Shown: positions 8,408-17,389 of the stretch, in pieces
Layout of the letters: each line of letters opens with the position of its first letter
How positions within the stretch are numbered: the stretch's first letter is position 1
Origin: Bacteroidaceae bacterium
GTDB lineage: Bacteria > Bacteroidota > Bacteroidia > Bacteroidales > Bacteroidaceae
Assembly (NCBI GenBank): GCA_017442855.1
Contig: JAFSPM010000018.1
Span: forward strand, 1-64,000
Length of the DNA: 64,000 bases
Reading direction: 5' to 3'
Notes under the pieces: model-generated
Told to the model about the DNA's origin: nothing
The model's input: only the letters and a program-made list of their open reading frames with translations
The model's database searches: none
Made by a program: the position numbers and the translations under genes

Positions 8408-9756
8408 GTGAAGTGATGCTAGATCCAACGAGACTGATCATATCGGCATTGATAGGCTTGGTAATATTGCTGGTGCTTATCATCAAGTTCAAGGTACAGG
8501 CGATGATTGCCATTCTGATTGGCGCCGTAGCCATCGGACTGATGGCAGGTATGCCTTACAGCGAGATCGTAGGTTCTGTAAACCAAGGCATTGGTGAAAC
8601 CCTGAAAGGCATCGCCTTGTTAGTGGGTTTAGGCTCTATGTTTGGTGCTATCTTGGAAGCCTCTGGTGGCGCACAGACCTTAGCTGTCACTATGGTACGC
8701 AAGTTTGGCGACCAGAAAGCAGCGTGGGCCTTGGGCATCACAGGTTTGGTGATTGCCATGCCCGTATTCTTCGATGCAGGCCTCATCATCCTGATACCTT
8801 TAGCATTCTCGTTGGCTAAACGTACCCATCGCTCCACCCTGTATTACGCTATTCCTTTGTTGGCAGGTTTGGCTGTAGGTCATGCCTTCATTCCCCCTAC
8901 TCCTGGTCCTGTGCTAGTGGCTACTATGCTGAATGTGGAACTGGGTTGGGTCATCATGGTGGGCATCTGTTGCGGCATCGTGTCAATGATTGTGGCAGGA
9001 CCCATCTGGGGAAGCATTGCCGGTAAGAAGTTCCATATCCCCGTGCCTGAGCATGTGGCGAAACAGCCAGATATCGACGAAAGTAAGTTGCCATCGTTCT
9101 GGGTGATTGTGGGCATCGTACTGATTCCACTGGTGCTGATCATCCTCAATTCAGTGGCGAAGGTGGTACCCGCCATGAGCAGTGTGCAACCCATTTTGTC
9201 CTTCTTGGGTGAGCCATTTGTGGCACTGACTATCGCTGTGGTAGTGGCCATGATCATCTTGGGATATGGACATGGATATACTAAAGCAGAACTTGAAAGA
9301 GTAATGACTAAAAGTCTGGAACCCACTGGATTGATTTTGTTAGTTACAGCATCTGGTGGCGTATTGAGATACATCTTGCAGAACTCAGGATTAGGCATCG
9401 TGATAGGCGATGCGGTAGCTTCGGCGTCACTGCCTATTGTGGTGGTGGCATTCGTAGTTGCGGCCTTGGTGCGCATCTCTGTAGGCTCCGCCACAGTGGC
9501 CATGACGATGGCAGCAGGTATCATTGCCGCCATGCCAGAGGTGAGTAACCTCTCGCCCATTTACCTGGCCTGCACCACAGCCGCCATTGCAGGAGGCTCT
9601 ACCGTTTGCTCCCATTTCAACGACTCAGGTTTCTGGTTGGTCAAGTCTTTGGTAGGTATGGATGAGACCACCACCCTCAAGACCTGGACGGTGATGGAAA
9701 CCTTGGTGGGTACCACCGGCTTTCTGGTAGCATTGGTCATTTCAATATTTGTATAG
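8404..9756 (+). CDS. GntP-family gluconate/sugar-acid permease
   Basis: A 450-residue, very hydrophobic protein with about 12-14 predicted membrane helices. GntP signatures include PVFFDAGLIILIPLAFSLAK, AFIPPTPGPV and AGGSTVCSHFNDSGFWLV. The family imports gluconate and related acids by proton symport through the inner membrane. Its ATG overlaps the TGA of the dehydratase (ATGA), so the two are translationally coupled and very likely act in one sugar-acid catabolic pathway. Confidence 0.9.
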   Translation: MSEVMLDPTRLIISALIGLVILLVLIIKFKVQAMIAILIGAVAIGLMAGMPYSEIVGSVNQGIGETLKGIALLVGLGSMFGAILEASGGAQTLAVTMVRKFGDQKAAWALGITGLVIAMPVFFDAGLIILIPLAFSLAKRTHRSTLYYAIPLLAGLAVGHAFIPPTPGPVLVATMLNVELGWVIMVGICCGIVSMIVAGPIWGSIAGKKFHIPVPEHVAKQPDIDESKLPSFWVIVGIVLIPLVLIILNSVAKVVPAMSSVQPILSFLGEPFVALTIAVVVAMIILGYGHGYTKAELERVMTKSLEPTGLILLVTASGGVLRYILQNSGLGIVIGDAVASASLPIVVVAFVVAALVRISVGSATVAMTMAAGIIAAMPEVSNLSPIYLACTTAAIAGGSTVCSHFNDSGFWLVKSLVGMDETTTLKTWTVMETLVGTTGFLVALVISIFV

Positions 9757-9793
9757 TAACGTTATTTTGAATGGAATAATATAGATAGAAACG

Positions 9794-11587
9794 ATGATAG
9801 AAGAAGTTATTTGGGGTATTAGTGTCGGTGGATGGATTACTATCCTAACCATGTTCAGCATCTTTGTGGTAATGGCTAAATCTAACATTCCTGCAGAGGT
9901 GTCTTTCCTTGGTGCTTTAACGATATTACTGGTGACGGGCATCGTCACCGATGAAGAAGGTATGGCGGGCTTCAGTAGCGAACCAGTAGTGGTCAATGCT
10001 GCTTTCTTCGTCATCATAGCCGGACTCATTCAGACGGGTGTCCTCTATTGGCTTACCCAGAACGTATTAGGCAATGCCAGGAACTTTGGATGGGCTATCG
10101 TCAAGTTGATGATTCCTACCAGCATACTTGCTGCCTTCCTCAACTCGTCAAACATAGTATCATTGTTTATCGATGCCGTCAATATATGGTCGCGCAAGCT
10201 GAACATCTCCCCCTCTAAACTGCTGATGCCTTTGAGCTATGCAGGCACCTTGGGTGGTATGTGTACCCTGTTGGGCAGCTCGTCCAACCTGCTGGTAGCT
10301 GGCCTCTATATGACTGAGACAGGTCATTCAATGGACATTTTTGCCCCTATGCTGCCAGGCATCATCCTTACCATATTGGGCATGCTACTGGTAGTTATCA
10401 TGCAACGTTTCATCCCCGAAAGAGAATCATCTGAGGTGTCATTCGAGGCAACCAGCGACTATACCGTAGAGTTATTGGTACCTACCGACAATCCCTATGT
10501 GATGGGAACGGTAGAAGAAGCCGGACTATACAATCCCAAGGGCGGCTCTCTTATTGAAATTGTGCGTTTCGACCGGGAAATTGTGATGCCAGTACCCAAG
10601 GATGAGGTGATTATGGGTGGAGACCGCCTTGTCTATGCCGGACAAATCAACGACCTGCTGGAGCTGAAACGTAGCCACGGACTGGCAGCTGCCGATCATC
10701 ATGTATGGAGCATCAACGAAATAGATACCAAGCGACGCATGCGCACAGCTTATGTCACTTTCGGTAGCGAACTTATTGGCATGTCGATGAACAATTGCGA
10801 CTTTGAGCGGAAGAACAATGTGGCCCTCGTGGCTGTAGCCCGCCAGGGACATCGTGTGGAAGGTCTGCCTCGTGAGATCAGTCTGGAAGCAGGCGACTCC
10901 CTGCTATTAGAATGTCCATCTAAGGGTGAAAGTCAGTTGGAAGAGAACAACCGCCGCTCGCTCAAGTTTTTCGATAGTCAGTTCGTTCCACAGATAGGAT
11001 ACAAGACCATCCTTTCTGCCATCGTGCTGACGCTGATGTTCTTAGCTTCGTCGTTCCACATATTGTCACTCATCAGCAGTGCGATGCTGGCAGCGGGAGT
11101 GCTGATGATGATGGGATGCTGCCGCATCAATGATGTCACAAAATACATCGAATGGGACCTGCTGCTTAGTCTCGGCTCTACGGTGGTCTTCTCTGTGGCT
11201 ATCGCAAAGACAGGTGTGGCCAGCTTCGTGGCTACCAGCGTACTTGATATCTGCGGTACCAACCCCTATGTCATCATGGTTGTCATGTGCCTATTGGCCT
11301 CGGTGGTGAGCGAATTCATCAGCGATGTAGGTGCCGCTGCCGTATTCTTCCCCATTATGTACCGACAGGCTGTGCTGTTGGATTGCGACCCCATGCCATT
11401 TGTCATGTCCCTTATGCTCAGCGTAACGCTTAGCTTTGCATCCCCCATTGGCAGTAGCACCCACATGCTGGTGTACGGTCCAGGTTCTTTCCGTTTCACC
11501 GACTTTGCCCGCTTGGGCATCGTCATGCACATGGTTCTGTTGCCTGTGATGCTGATAATTGTCAATCTGCTATACCCAATGCGATAG
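9794..11587 (+). CDS. SLC13-type permease with TrkA-C (RCK_C) domains
   Basis: A 597-residue protein: membrane helices at about 10-205, then a cytoplasmic insert at about 215-385 that carries two TrkA-C-like modules (GLYNPKGGSLIEIVRFDREIV... and NCDFERKNNVALVAVARQGHRV), then a second membrane block to the C-terminus with the family pattern ASPIGSSTHMLVYGPGSFRFTDFARLG. This is the usual layout of SLC13/CitM anion:Na+ symporters with regulatory RCK_C inserts; sulfate or dicarboxylates are typical substrates. It begins 37 bp after the GntP stop and may belong to the same operon, giving two anion importers side by side. Confidence 0.82.
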   Translation: MIEEVIWGISVGGWITILTMFSIFVVMAKSNIPAEVSFLGALTILLVTGIVTDEEGMAGFSSEPVVVNAAFFVIIAGLIQTGVLYWLTQNVLGNARNFGWAIVKLMIPTSILAAFLNSSNIVSLFIDAVNIWSRKLNISPSKLLMPLSYAGTLGGMCTLLGSSSNLLVAGLYMTETGHSMDIFAPMLPGIILTILGMLLVVIMQRFIPERESSEVSFEATSDYTVELLVPTDNPYVMGTVEEAGLYNPKGGSLIEIVRFDREIVMPVPKDEVIMGGDRLVYAGQINDLLELKRSHGLAAADHHVWSINEIDTKRRMRTAYVTFGSELIGMSMNNCDFERKNNVALVAVARQGHRVEGLPREISLEAGDSLLLECPSKGESQLEENNRRSLKFFDSQFVPQIGYKTILSAIVLTLMFLASSFHILSLISSAMLAAGVLMMMGCCRINDVTKYIEWDLLLSLGSTVVFSVAIAKTGVASFVATSVLDICGTNPYVIMVVMCLLASVVSEFISDVGAAAVFFPIMYRQAVLLDCDPMPFVMSLMLSVTLSFASPIGSSTHMLVYGPGSFRFTDFARLGIVMHMVLLPVMLIIVNLLYPMR

Positions 11588-11667
11588 AATGCGTTTGACA
11601 CCGATGCAAAAACACGCCAAACAGCCAAATTGTTGAATTTAGAACATAATATAAGTGGAATAAAACA

Positions 11668-11697
11668 TTGCTATTCCAGCAAAAACATGTATTTTTG
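11668..11697 (+). promoter_or_regulatory. Promoter of the lipid/polyene-type cluster
   Basis: TTG (11668-11670), a 19-bp spacer and TATTTTTG (11690-11697) match the Bacteroidetes -33/-7 consensus. The next gene starts at 11752; the following genes are closely spaced, so this may drive the whole cluster. Confidence 0.65.
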
Positions 11698-11751
11698 CAC
11701 CCGAAAAAAAAGAAAAGTCTGAGTAGATTGCAATAGGTGTGCCTGTGGAAG

Positions 11752-12888
11752 ATGAAAAGAATCGTCGTTGTAAAAGTAAGTTGTAAGCGCGAGATGGATG
11801 ATTTCATCCGTCTGCCCTATGCTATCTATAACAATTGTCCGCAATACGTGCCAGATCTGGAGAGCGACGTCCGCGACATCTTCAATCCCAAGAAAAACCC
11901 CGCCCATAGTTTCTCAATGATTCAACCCTTCGTGGCCTATCGTGACGGAGTGGCTGTAGGGCGCATCGTGGGTATCATCAACCGCAAGGCCAACGAGAAG
12001 TGGCAGCAACAGAACGTTAGGTTTTCCATGATAGAGTTTATCGATGACCTCGAGGTTTCAAAGGCTTTGATAGATGCAGTCAGTCAATGGGGACTGTCGC
12101 AAGGCATGGACACGATACACGGACCGTTAGGCATTACCGACTTTGACAAGGAGGGCATGCTCGTAGAAGATTTCCATTTGATGGGTTCCATGAATACCAT
12201 CTATAATCCGGACTACTACCCTCGCCACATGGAGCAACTGGGATTTGAGAAGGAAGTTGACTGGGTACAAATACGCGTCAGCATCCCCAAGGAAGTGCCA
12301 GTAAAATACACCCGTGTGGCTCAGTATGCTCGCGAGCAGATAGGACTAAGCGTCATGAAGATTACCTTCGTTGATGTTATCAAACGTGGCTATGGCAAGA
12401 AAATCTTTGATCTGCTGAATGAGGCTTACCAGCCTATTTTCGGTTTCACGGAATTCTCCCCTGCTCAGGTGGACATCTTTGTTAACAAGTACCTCCGACT
12501 GATAGACTTACGACTGGTTTCCGTGGTGCTGAATGCGGAACATGAAGTCGTAGGTGTGGCAGTAACAATGAGTAGTTTGTCAAAGGCCATGCAAAAAGCC
12601 AACGGACATCTATGGCCAACGGGCTGGTGGCCTCTACTGAAAGCACTGAAGTGGCAACCGGAAGACAATGCCGAGATGTTATTAGTGGCGGTACGACCCG
12701 ACTACCAAGGATTTGGTGTAAATGCCCTGTTCTTCGACGATCTCATCCCTATCTATAACAAGAAAGGATTCCTATGGGCAGAGACAGGTCCTCAGTTAGA
12801 GGATAACGTGCGGGAACTGACACAGTGGAAACCACTGAATCCGGAATATGTGAAACGCAGAAGATGTTATTGTAAAAGATTGAAGTAA
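11752..12888 (+). CDS. BcerS/YghO-like GNAT-fold acyltransferase
   Basis: A 378-residue protein from ATG 11752 (an upstream ATG at 11737 adds five residues and sits closer to the promoter). It resembles the YghO/BcerS-like group of GNAT-related proteins: an N-terminal segment with FNPKKNPAHSFSM...PFVAYRDGVAVGRIVGIIN, a central GPLGITDFDKEGMLVE, and a C-terminal GNAT core with LLVAVRPDYQGFGVNALFFDDL. Some members of this group make bacterial ceramides by N-acylation; most are uncharacterised. It is the first gene of the cluster and ends 9 bp before the ketosynthase, so an acyl-ACP made by the cluster is a plausible donor. Substrate assignment is inference. Confidence 0.65.
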   Translation: MKRIVVVKVSCKREMDDFIRLPYAIYNNCPQYVPDLESDVRDIFNPKKNPAHSFSMIQPFVAYRDGVAVGRIVGIINRKANEKWQQQNVRFSMIEFIDDLEVSKALIDAVSQWGLSQGMDTIHGPLGITDFDKEGMLVEDFHLMGSMNTIYNPDYYPRHMEQLGFEKEVDWVQIRVSIPKEVPVKYTRVAQYAREQIGLSVMKITFVDVIKRGYGKKIFDLLNEAYQPIFGFTEFSPAQVDIFVNKYLRLIDLRLVSVVLNAEHEVVGVAVTMSSLSKAMQKANGHLWPTGWWPLLKALKWQPEDNAEMLLVAVRPDYQGFGVNALFFDDLIPIYNKKGFLWAETGPQLEDNVRELTQWKPLNPEYVKRRRCYCKRLK

Positions 12889-12897
12889 TAAGAAGAT

Positions 12898-14124
12898 ATG
12901 GAAAGAAGAGTTGTGATAACAGGAATGGGCATCTGGTCGTGTATCGGCACGACACTTGATGAGGTGCGCCAATCATTGTACGAGGGAAAGAGCGGCATCG
13001 TGTTCAGTCAGGAGCGCAAGGATGCAGGATTCCGCTCCCCCATCTGTGCCAATGTTCCTAAACCAGATTTGAAGAAGGTATTGAGCCGCAACGTTCGACA
13101 GATGATGCCCGAAGAGGCACAATATGCCTATATGGCAACGGTACAAGCATTAGAGCAGGCTCAATTAACACAAGATTATATTGATGCCCATGAGGTGGGT
13201 GTCATCTATGGCAACGACTCTGTGGCTGAATCTACCATGGTAGCCATGGATAAGTTCCGTCAGGCTGGTTCAACAGCTGCTTGTGGTTCGGGAGCCATTT
13301 TCCAATCCATGAACTCAACGGTTACGATGAACCTGGCAACATTGTTCCACCTGAAGGGAATCAACCTTACAGCATCAGCAGCCTGCGCCAGTGGATCGCA
13401 GTCGTTGGGACTGGGCTTCCTGCTTATCAAGAACGGTTTGCAGGATTGCATTGTCTGTGGCGGTGCAGAAGAAAATAACATGTACGGCATTGCCTCATTC
13501 GATGCCTTGCAGACCTTCTCTACACGCATCGACGACCCCACCAAAGCCAGTCGCCCGTTCGACCGCGACCGTGACGGACTGGTGCCCAGTGGTGGTGCAG
13601 CTACCGTAATCATCGAGAGCTATGAACATGCTGTCCGCCGTGGCGCACCTATCTTGGCAGAAATTTTGGGCTGGGGATTCTCAGGCAATGGCGACCATAT
13701 CTCTACCCCCAACGTGGAGGGTCCAGCACGTTCACTCGTTCGTTGTCTGGAAAATGCAGGTGTTACACCTCATGACATTGGCTATGTAAATGCCCATGCC
13801 ACCTCTACACCAATCGGTGACAGCCGTGAAGCTGAAGCAATCGCACAAGTGTTTGGTGATTACATGGTACCTGTTACATCGACAAAGAGCCAGACAGGCC
13901 ATGAAATGTGGATGGCAGGAGCATCAGAAATCATTTACTCCATGATGATGATGAAGAACGACTTCATCGCCGGATCTCTGAATTTTGAGCATCCCGATGA
14001 AGTGACACAGTGCATTAACGTCATCCCAGAAACCAAGCAACAGCATTTTGATATGTTCCTGAGCAACTCGTTCGGCTTTGGTGGTACCAATTCGACATTG
14101 ATTGTGAAGAACATTAACCATTAA
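12898..14124 (+). CDS. Beta-ketoacyl-ACP synthase (FabF-like)
   Basis: A 408-residue condensing enzyme with the full KAS II triad: Cys163 in SAACASGSQS, His300 in NAHATSTPIGD and His335 in KSQTGHEMWMAGASE, at FabF-like spacing, plus NSFGFGGTN at the C-terminus. It elongates acyl-ACP by decarboxylative condensation with malonyl-ACP. No chain-length-factor partner lies beside it, unlike many aryl-polyene clusters. Being inside a cluster with its own ACP, dehydratase, reductase and exporter, it is probably a dedicated, not housekeeping, ketosynthase. Confidence 0.9.
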   Translation: MERRVVITGMGIWSCIGTTLDEVRQSLYEGKSGIVFSQERKDAGFRSPICANVPKPDLKKVLSRNVRQMMPEEAQYAYMATVQALEQAQLTQDYIDAHEVGVIYGNDSVAESTMVAMDKFRQAGSTAACGSGAIFQSMNSTVTMNLATLFHLKGINLTASAACASGSQSLGLGFLLIKNGLQDCIVCGGAEENNMYGIASFDALQTFSTRIDDPTKASRPFDRDRDGLVPSGGAATVIIESYEHAVRRGAPILAEILGWGFSGNGDHISTPNVEGPARSLVRCLENAGVTPHDIGYVNAHATSTPIGDSREAEAIAQVFGDYMVPVTSTKSQTGHEMWMAGASEIIYSMMMMKNDFIAGSLNFEHPDEVTQCINVIPETKQQHFDMFLSNSFGFGGTNSTLIVKNINH

Positions 14125-14209
14125 ACTTTGGTCATTGACCATTGAATATTACATAGTCTTAAGATACAATGACGGAGTATAAAAGATTTAACATTAAATA
14201 ATATTGAAA

Positions 14210-14455
14210 ATGAAAACAAGAGAAGAAATTATTGAACAAGTAAACAGTCTGTTGGCAGAAGAGTTTGAAACCGAAGATAGCAACTTCGCACCTGATGCCA
14301 ACCTGAAGGATGCTTTGAACCTTGACAGTATCAACCTGGTAGATTTGATCGCTTTGGTGCAGTACACCTATAAGATCACCATCCCTGTTGAGGATTTGAA
14401 GAATATTCATACCTTCAATGACCTGTATGATTACATTGAGCAGCACCAGAAATAA
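14210..14455 (+). CDS. Acyl carrier protein
   Basis: An acidic 81-residue carrier protein with the phosphopantetheine site in LNLDSINLVDL (Ser40). The frame also contains TTG at 14204, but ATG 14210 (MKTREEIIEQ) is the natural start. Helix II after the DS motif reads INLVDLIALVQ, unlike the DSLDTVELVM of fatty-acid AcpP, which fits a specialised ACP. It sits between the ketosynthase and the dehydratase. Confidence 0.9.
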   Translation: MKTREEIIEQVNSLLAEEFETEDSNFAPDANLKDALNLDSINLVDLIALVQYTYKITIPVEDLKNIHTFNDLYDYIEQHQK

Positions 14456-14483
14456 TAAACATTTAGCTATTTGACTTTAAGTA

Positions 14484-14930
14484 ATGATAAAAGGTGAGGA
14501 CATCAAGCTCCTGATTCCTCAACGAGAACCGTTCATAATGGTTGACGAGTTTGAGGAATGTGACGACAACAGTGCCGGCACAGCGTTAAGTGTATGTCCT
14601 GACAATTATTTTATCTTGCCTGACGGGACAATGGCAGAGACAGGACTTATTGAGCATCTTGCCCAGTCTTGTTCTGCCCTTTCCGGTTATAAGGCATTGA
14701 TGCAGGCTTCTCCCTCGGGAGAGCATCTGGAGGAAGCTCCACCTCCTCCCGTTGGACTGATTGGTGAAGTGAAGCAATTTGAGTGTCATCGTCGTCCACG
14801 GTTGGGTGAGAAACTGAAAAGTAATGTTACATTTGGTTTCTCATTCGGAAATGTAACCCTGGCTACAGGTCAGACTTTTGTGGACGATGAACTGATAGCC
14901 AACATCCAACTGAAGATATTCATGCAATGA
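14484..14930 (+). CDS. Hotdog-fold 3-hydroxyacyl-ACP dehydratase-like protein (FabZ/ApeI-like)
   Basis: A 148-residue protein with the FabZ-type opening KLLIPQREPFIMVDEF and the central helix MAETGLIEHLAQSCSALSGY. In FabZ this helix is preceded by GHFPxxP with the catalytic His; here the place reads FILPDGTMAE and the His is not evident, as in ApeI/ApeP-like dehydratases of polyene clusters. It should dehydrate 3-hydroxyacyl-ACP intermediates, but the altered active site leaves this open. Its last codon overlaps the ATG of the MMPL gene (ATGA). Confidence 0.75.
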   Translation: MIKGEDIKLLIPQREPFIMVDEFEECDDNSAGTALSVCPDNYFILPDGTMAETGLIEHLAQSCSALSGYKALMQASPSGEHLEEAPPPPVGLIGEVKQFECHRRPRLGEKLKSNVTFGFSFGNVTLATGQTFVDDELIANIQLKIFMQ

Positions 14931-17389
14931 CAGGACTGTTTATTCGTCTCTCACGGTATTTCAGCAGTCACAAGGCAGTATGTTGGCTGTCCATGATTGC
15001 CCTCTTCCTGTTCTTCGGCTATTTTGCCATGCAACTACATCTGGAAGAGGACATCAACAAGCTGATGCCCTCGTCAAAGAATGAGGATGGTACCACCAAA
15101 CTGGCTTTTGCCGACCTGAAGATCAAAGACAAGGTTTTTCTGTTGTTTGAGGGCAACGACACGGAGCAACTGACTGAGGTATGCGACGAATTTGTAGATT
15201 CCCTGCTGCAAAATGATAGCGTGAGCCAGACCATTGGCGATATCTTCTATCGGTTGGACGATGACCTGATACCCGATGGTATCGACTATTTGACAGAACA
15301 CCTGCCTGCCTATATTGACACCTCGGTCTATGCACGTTTCGACACCCTGCTCACTCGGGAACACTTTTCCCAACAGATGCAGCAGAACAGAGAGGACCTG
15401 ACGGGCGAATTTGGCGAGATGTTCCCTGAGCTGATACTGATGGACCCGATGGGCATGCGCAACGTACTGGCCGACCAGATGGAGCCTTTATTAAGCGCTG
15501 GCGGCAGCTACAAGACCATCGACAATCATTTCTTTGTTCCCGATTCCACCGTATGCATCGCCTTTATCACCCCTCGTTATTCGGCCACGAACACCGGGCA
15601 GGGGTCAGCGATGTTCCAACTGCTGAATTCCCAGATTGAACAGTTTGCCACTACCCACCCAGCAGTAGAGATAACCTACCACGGCACACCAGCCAGTGGC
15701 TACTATAACTCCACACAGATCAAGCACGACCTTACCACCACCATAGCAGGCGCCCTCCTGCTGGTACTGGTATTCCTGCTGTTCTGCTTCCGTCGTTGGG
15801 ACACCATCCCCCTACTCCTGCTGCCTGTGGTTTTCGGTACCTTATTTGGCCTCTCCATGATGTACTGGCTGAAAGGCGAGTTCTCGCTGTTGGCACTTGG
15901 CATCGGAGGTGTGGTGTTAGGCGTGGCACTTAGCTACGTGCTCCATGTGTTGACCCACCAGCAGTTTGTTGACGACACAGAGCAGTTGCTGAAAGACCAG
16001 GTAAAGCCAGTGTTGTTAGGCTGTCTTACCACCATCGGCTCTTTTGCCGGATTGTTATTTGTCAAGACTGACCTGTTGCGTGACTTCGGATTGTTTGCTG
16101 CCTTTGCTATCTTGGGCACCACGTTGTTCTCACTCACCTACCTGCCACAGTTATTAAGGAAAAAACAAACTTCATCCTTCTTACATCTTACATCTTCCTT
16201 CATCAGCTATCCTTTCGACCAGAAGAAACCCCTGATAGCCGTTATTCTTTTAGTAACGGTGGTCTGTGTTGGTGCCTTTCTGGCAGGTGGCACCCGTTTT
16301 GATGCCGACATGCACAACCTGGGGTATGACCATCCTATGACAGAACACTCTGAGCAGGTACTGCGTGACAAGACCTATACCAACGACAAGTCCAAATACT
16401 TTGCCAGTCAGGGACGCTCGATGGAAGAAGCGATTGAGAACTTTGCCATTCTCGACCACAAGCTCGACTCACTGCAACAGTTGGGACTCGTAAAGAGTTA
16501 CACCAGCACCAACATGATTTTCATTCCACTACAGCAGCAACAAGAGCGCATTGATGCCTGGAAGCAATACTGGACTGACGAACGCCTGGCACAAGTGAGC
16601 CGACTGATAGCTGAAACGGCACCACAGGCAGGTATCAATGCCAATGCTTTCGAGCCCTTCTTTGAAGCAGCTACCCGTGACTACGAGCCAGATGCACTTT
16701 ACGATGCAGGCATAATTCCCGAAGGCTACCAGTCAACACTCACCGAGCAGTCATATGGTGGCGACTACCTTGTCTTTACCTCTGTGCGTTGTGAGAACGA
16801 CTCCGTGCGCAGCAGCGAGAGCGATTATATGCGCATCTGCGATGCCATCGCCAAGGAACCGAACTTGCTTGTGCTTGACACCTATTATTATACCACCGAC
16901 ACGCTGATTGAGATGAGCGAGGACTTTAACTTGCTGCAATGGCTTTCCATGGCTTTTGTCTTGATCGTATTGTGTTTGTCATTCCATTTCAATGCACGTC
17001 ATACGCTGCTGGCCTTTGCACCTATCCTGCTTAGCTGGCTCATTGTATTGGGCGTTATGGTACTCTTCAATGTGCAGTTCAACCTTATCAGCATCATCAT
17101 CTCCACCTTCATCTTCGGTATTGGTGTAGATTATAGCATCTTCATCATGCACGGACTGATAAATGATGACGAGCATATTCATTCCTCTTTCTCTATACTA
17201 CAGTCACACAAGACTGCCATTCTGCTCAGCGCAGTGGTACTCATCACCACCGTTAGCAGCATGCTCATTGCCCAGCACCCTGCCATCCGTAGCGTTGGCT
17301 TCACCACACTCGTTGGCCTGCTTGCTGCGGTCATCCTTTCCTATATCCTGCAACCTGCCATCTACCGTTGGCTTAACAAGCACCAATGA
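14927..17389 (+). CDS. MMPL/RND-family lipid exporter
   Basis: An 820-residue membrane protein with the duplicated MMPL layout: one N-terminal helix (about 15-35), a periplasmic domain (about 40-260), five helices with FSLLALGIGGVVLGVALSYVLHVLTHQQF, a second helix near 440, another periplasmic domain and a final helix block with STFIFGIGVDYSIFIMHGL. These GVxLxYxLH / GVDYSIF motifs are the proton-relay regions of the RND exporters found in aryl-polyene and flexirubin-type clusters. It probably moves the lipid product, or its carrier-released form, across the inner membrane. Both gene ends overlap neighbours by 4 bp. Confidence 0.85.
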   Translation: MTGLFIRLSRYFSSHKAVCWLSMIALFLFFGYFAMQLHLEEDINKLMPSSKNEDGTTKLAFADLKIKDKVFLLFEGNDTEQLTEVCDEFVDSLLQNDSVSQTIGDIFYRLDDDLIPDGIDYLTEHLPAYIDTSVYARFDTLLTREHFSQQMQQNREDLTGEFGEMFPELILMDPMGMRNVLADQMEPLLSAGGSYKTIDNHFFVPDSTVCIAFITPRYSATNTGQGSAMFQLLNSQIEQFATTHPAVEITYHGTPASGYYNSTQIKHDLTTTIAGALLLVLVFLLFCFRRWDTIPLLLLPVVFGTLFGLSMMYWLKGEFSLLALGIGGVVLGVALSYVLHVLTHQQFVDDTEQLLKDQVKPVLLGCLTTIGSFAGLLFVKTDLLRDFGLFAAFAILGTTLFSLTYLPQLLRKKQTSSFLHLTSSFISYPFDQKKPLIAVILLVTVVCVGAFLAGGTRFDADMHNLGYDHPMTEHSEQVLRDKTYTNDKSKYFASQGRSMEEAIENFAILDHKLDSLQQLGLVKSYTSTNMIFIPLQQQQERIDAWKQYWTDERLAQVSRLIAETAPQAGINANAFEPFFEAATRDYEPDALYDAGIIPEGYQSTLTEQSYGGDYLVFTSVRCENDSVRSSESDYMRICDAIAKEPNLLVLDTYYYTTDTLIEMSEDFNLLQWLSMAFVLIVLCLSFHFNARHTLLAFAPILLSWLIVLGVMVLFNVQFNLISIIISTFIFGIGVDYSIFIMHGLINDDEHIHSSFSILQSHKTAILLSAVVLITTVSSMLIAQHPAIRSVGFTTLVGLLAAVILSYILQPAIYRWLNKHQ

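Noticed and set aside
8880-9560. A 226-codon minus-strand frame
   Set aside because: It is antisense to the GntP permease, whose membrane-helix codons leave the opposite strand open; it has no family features.
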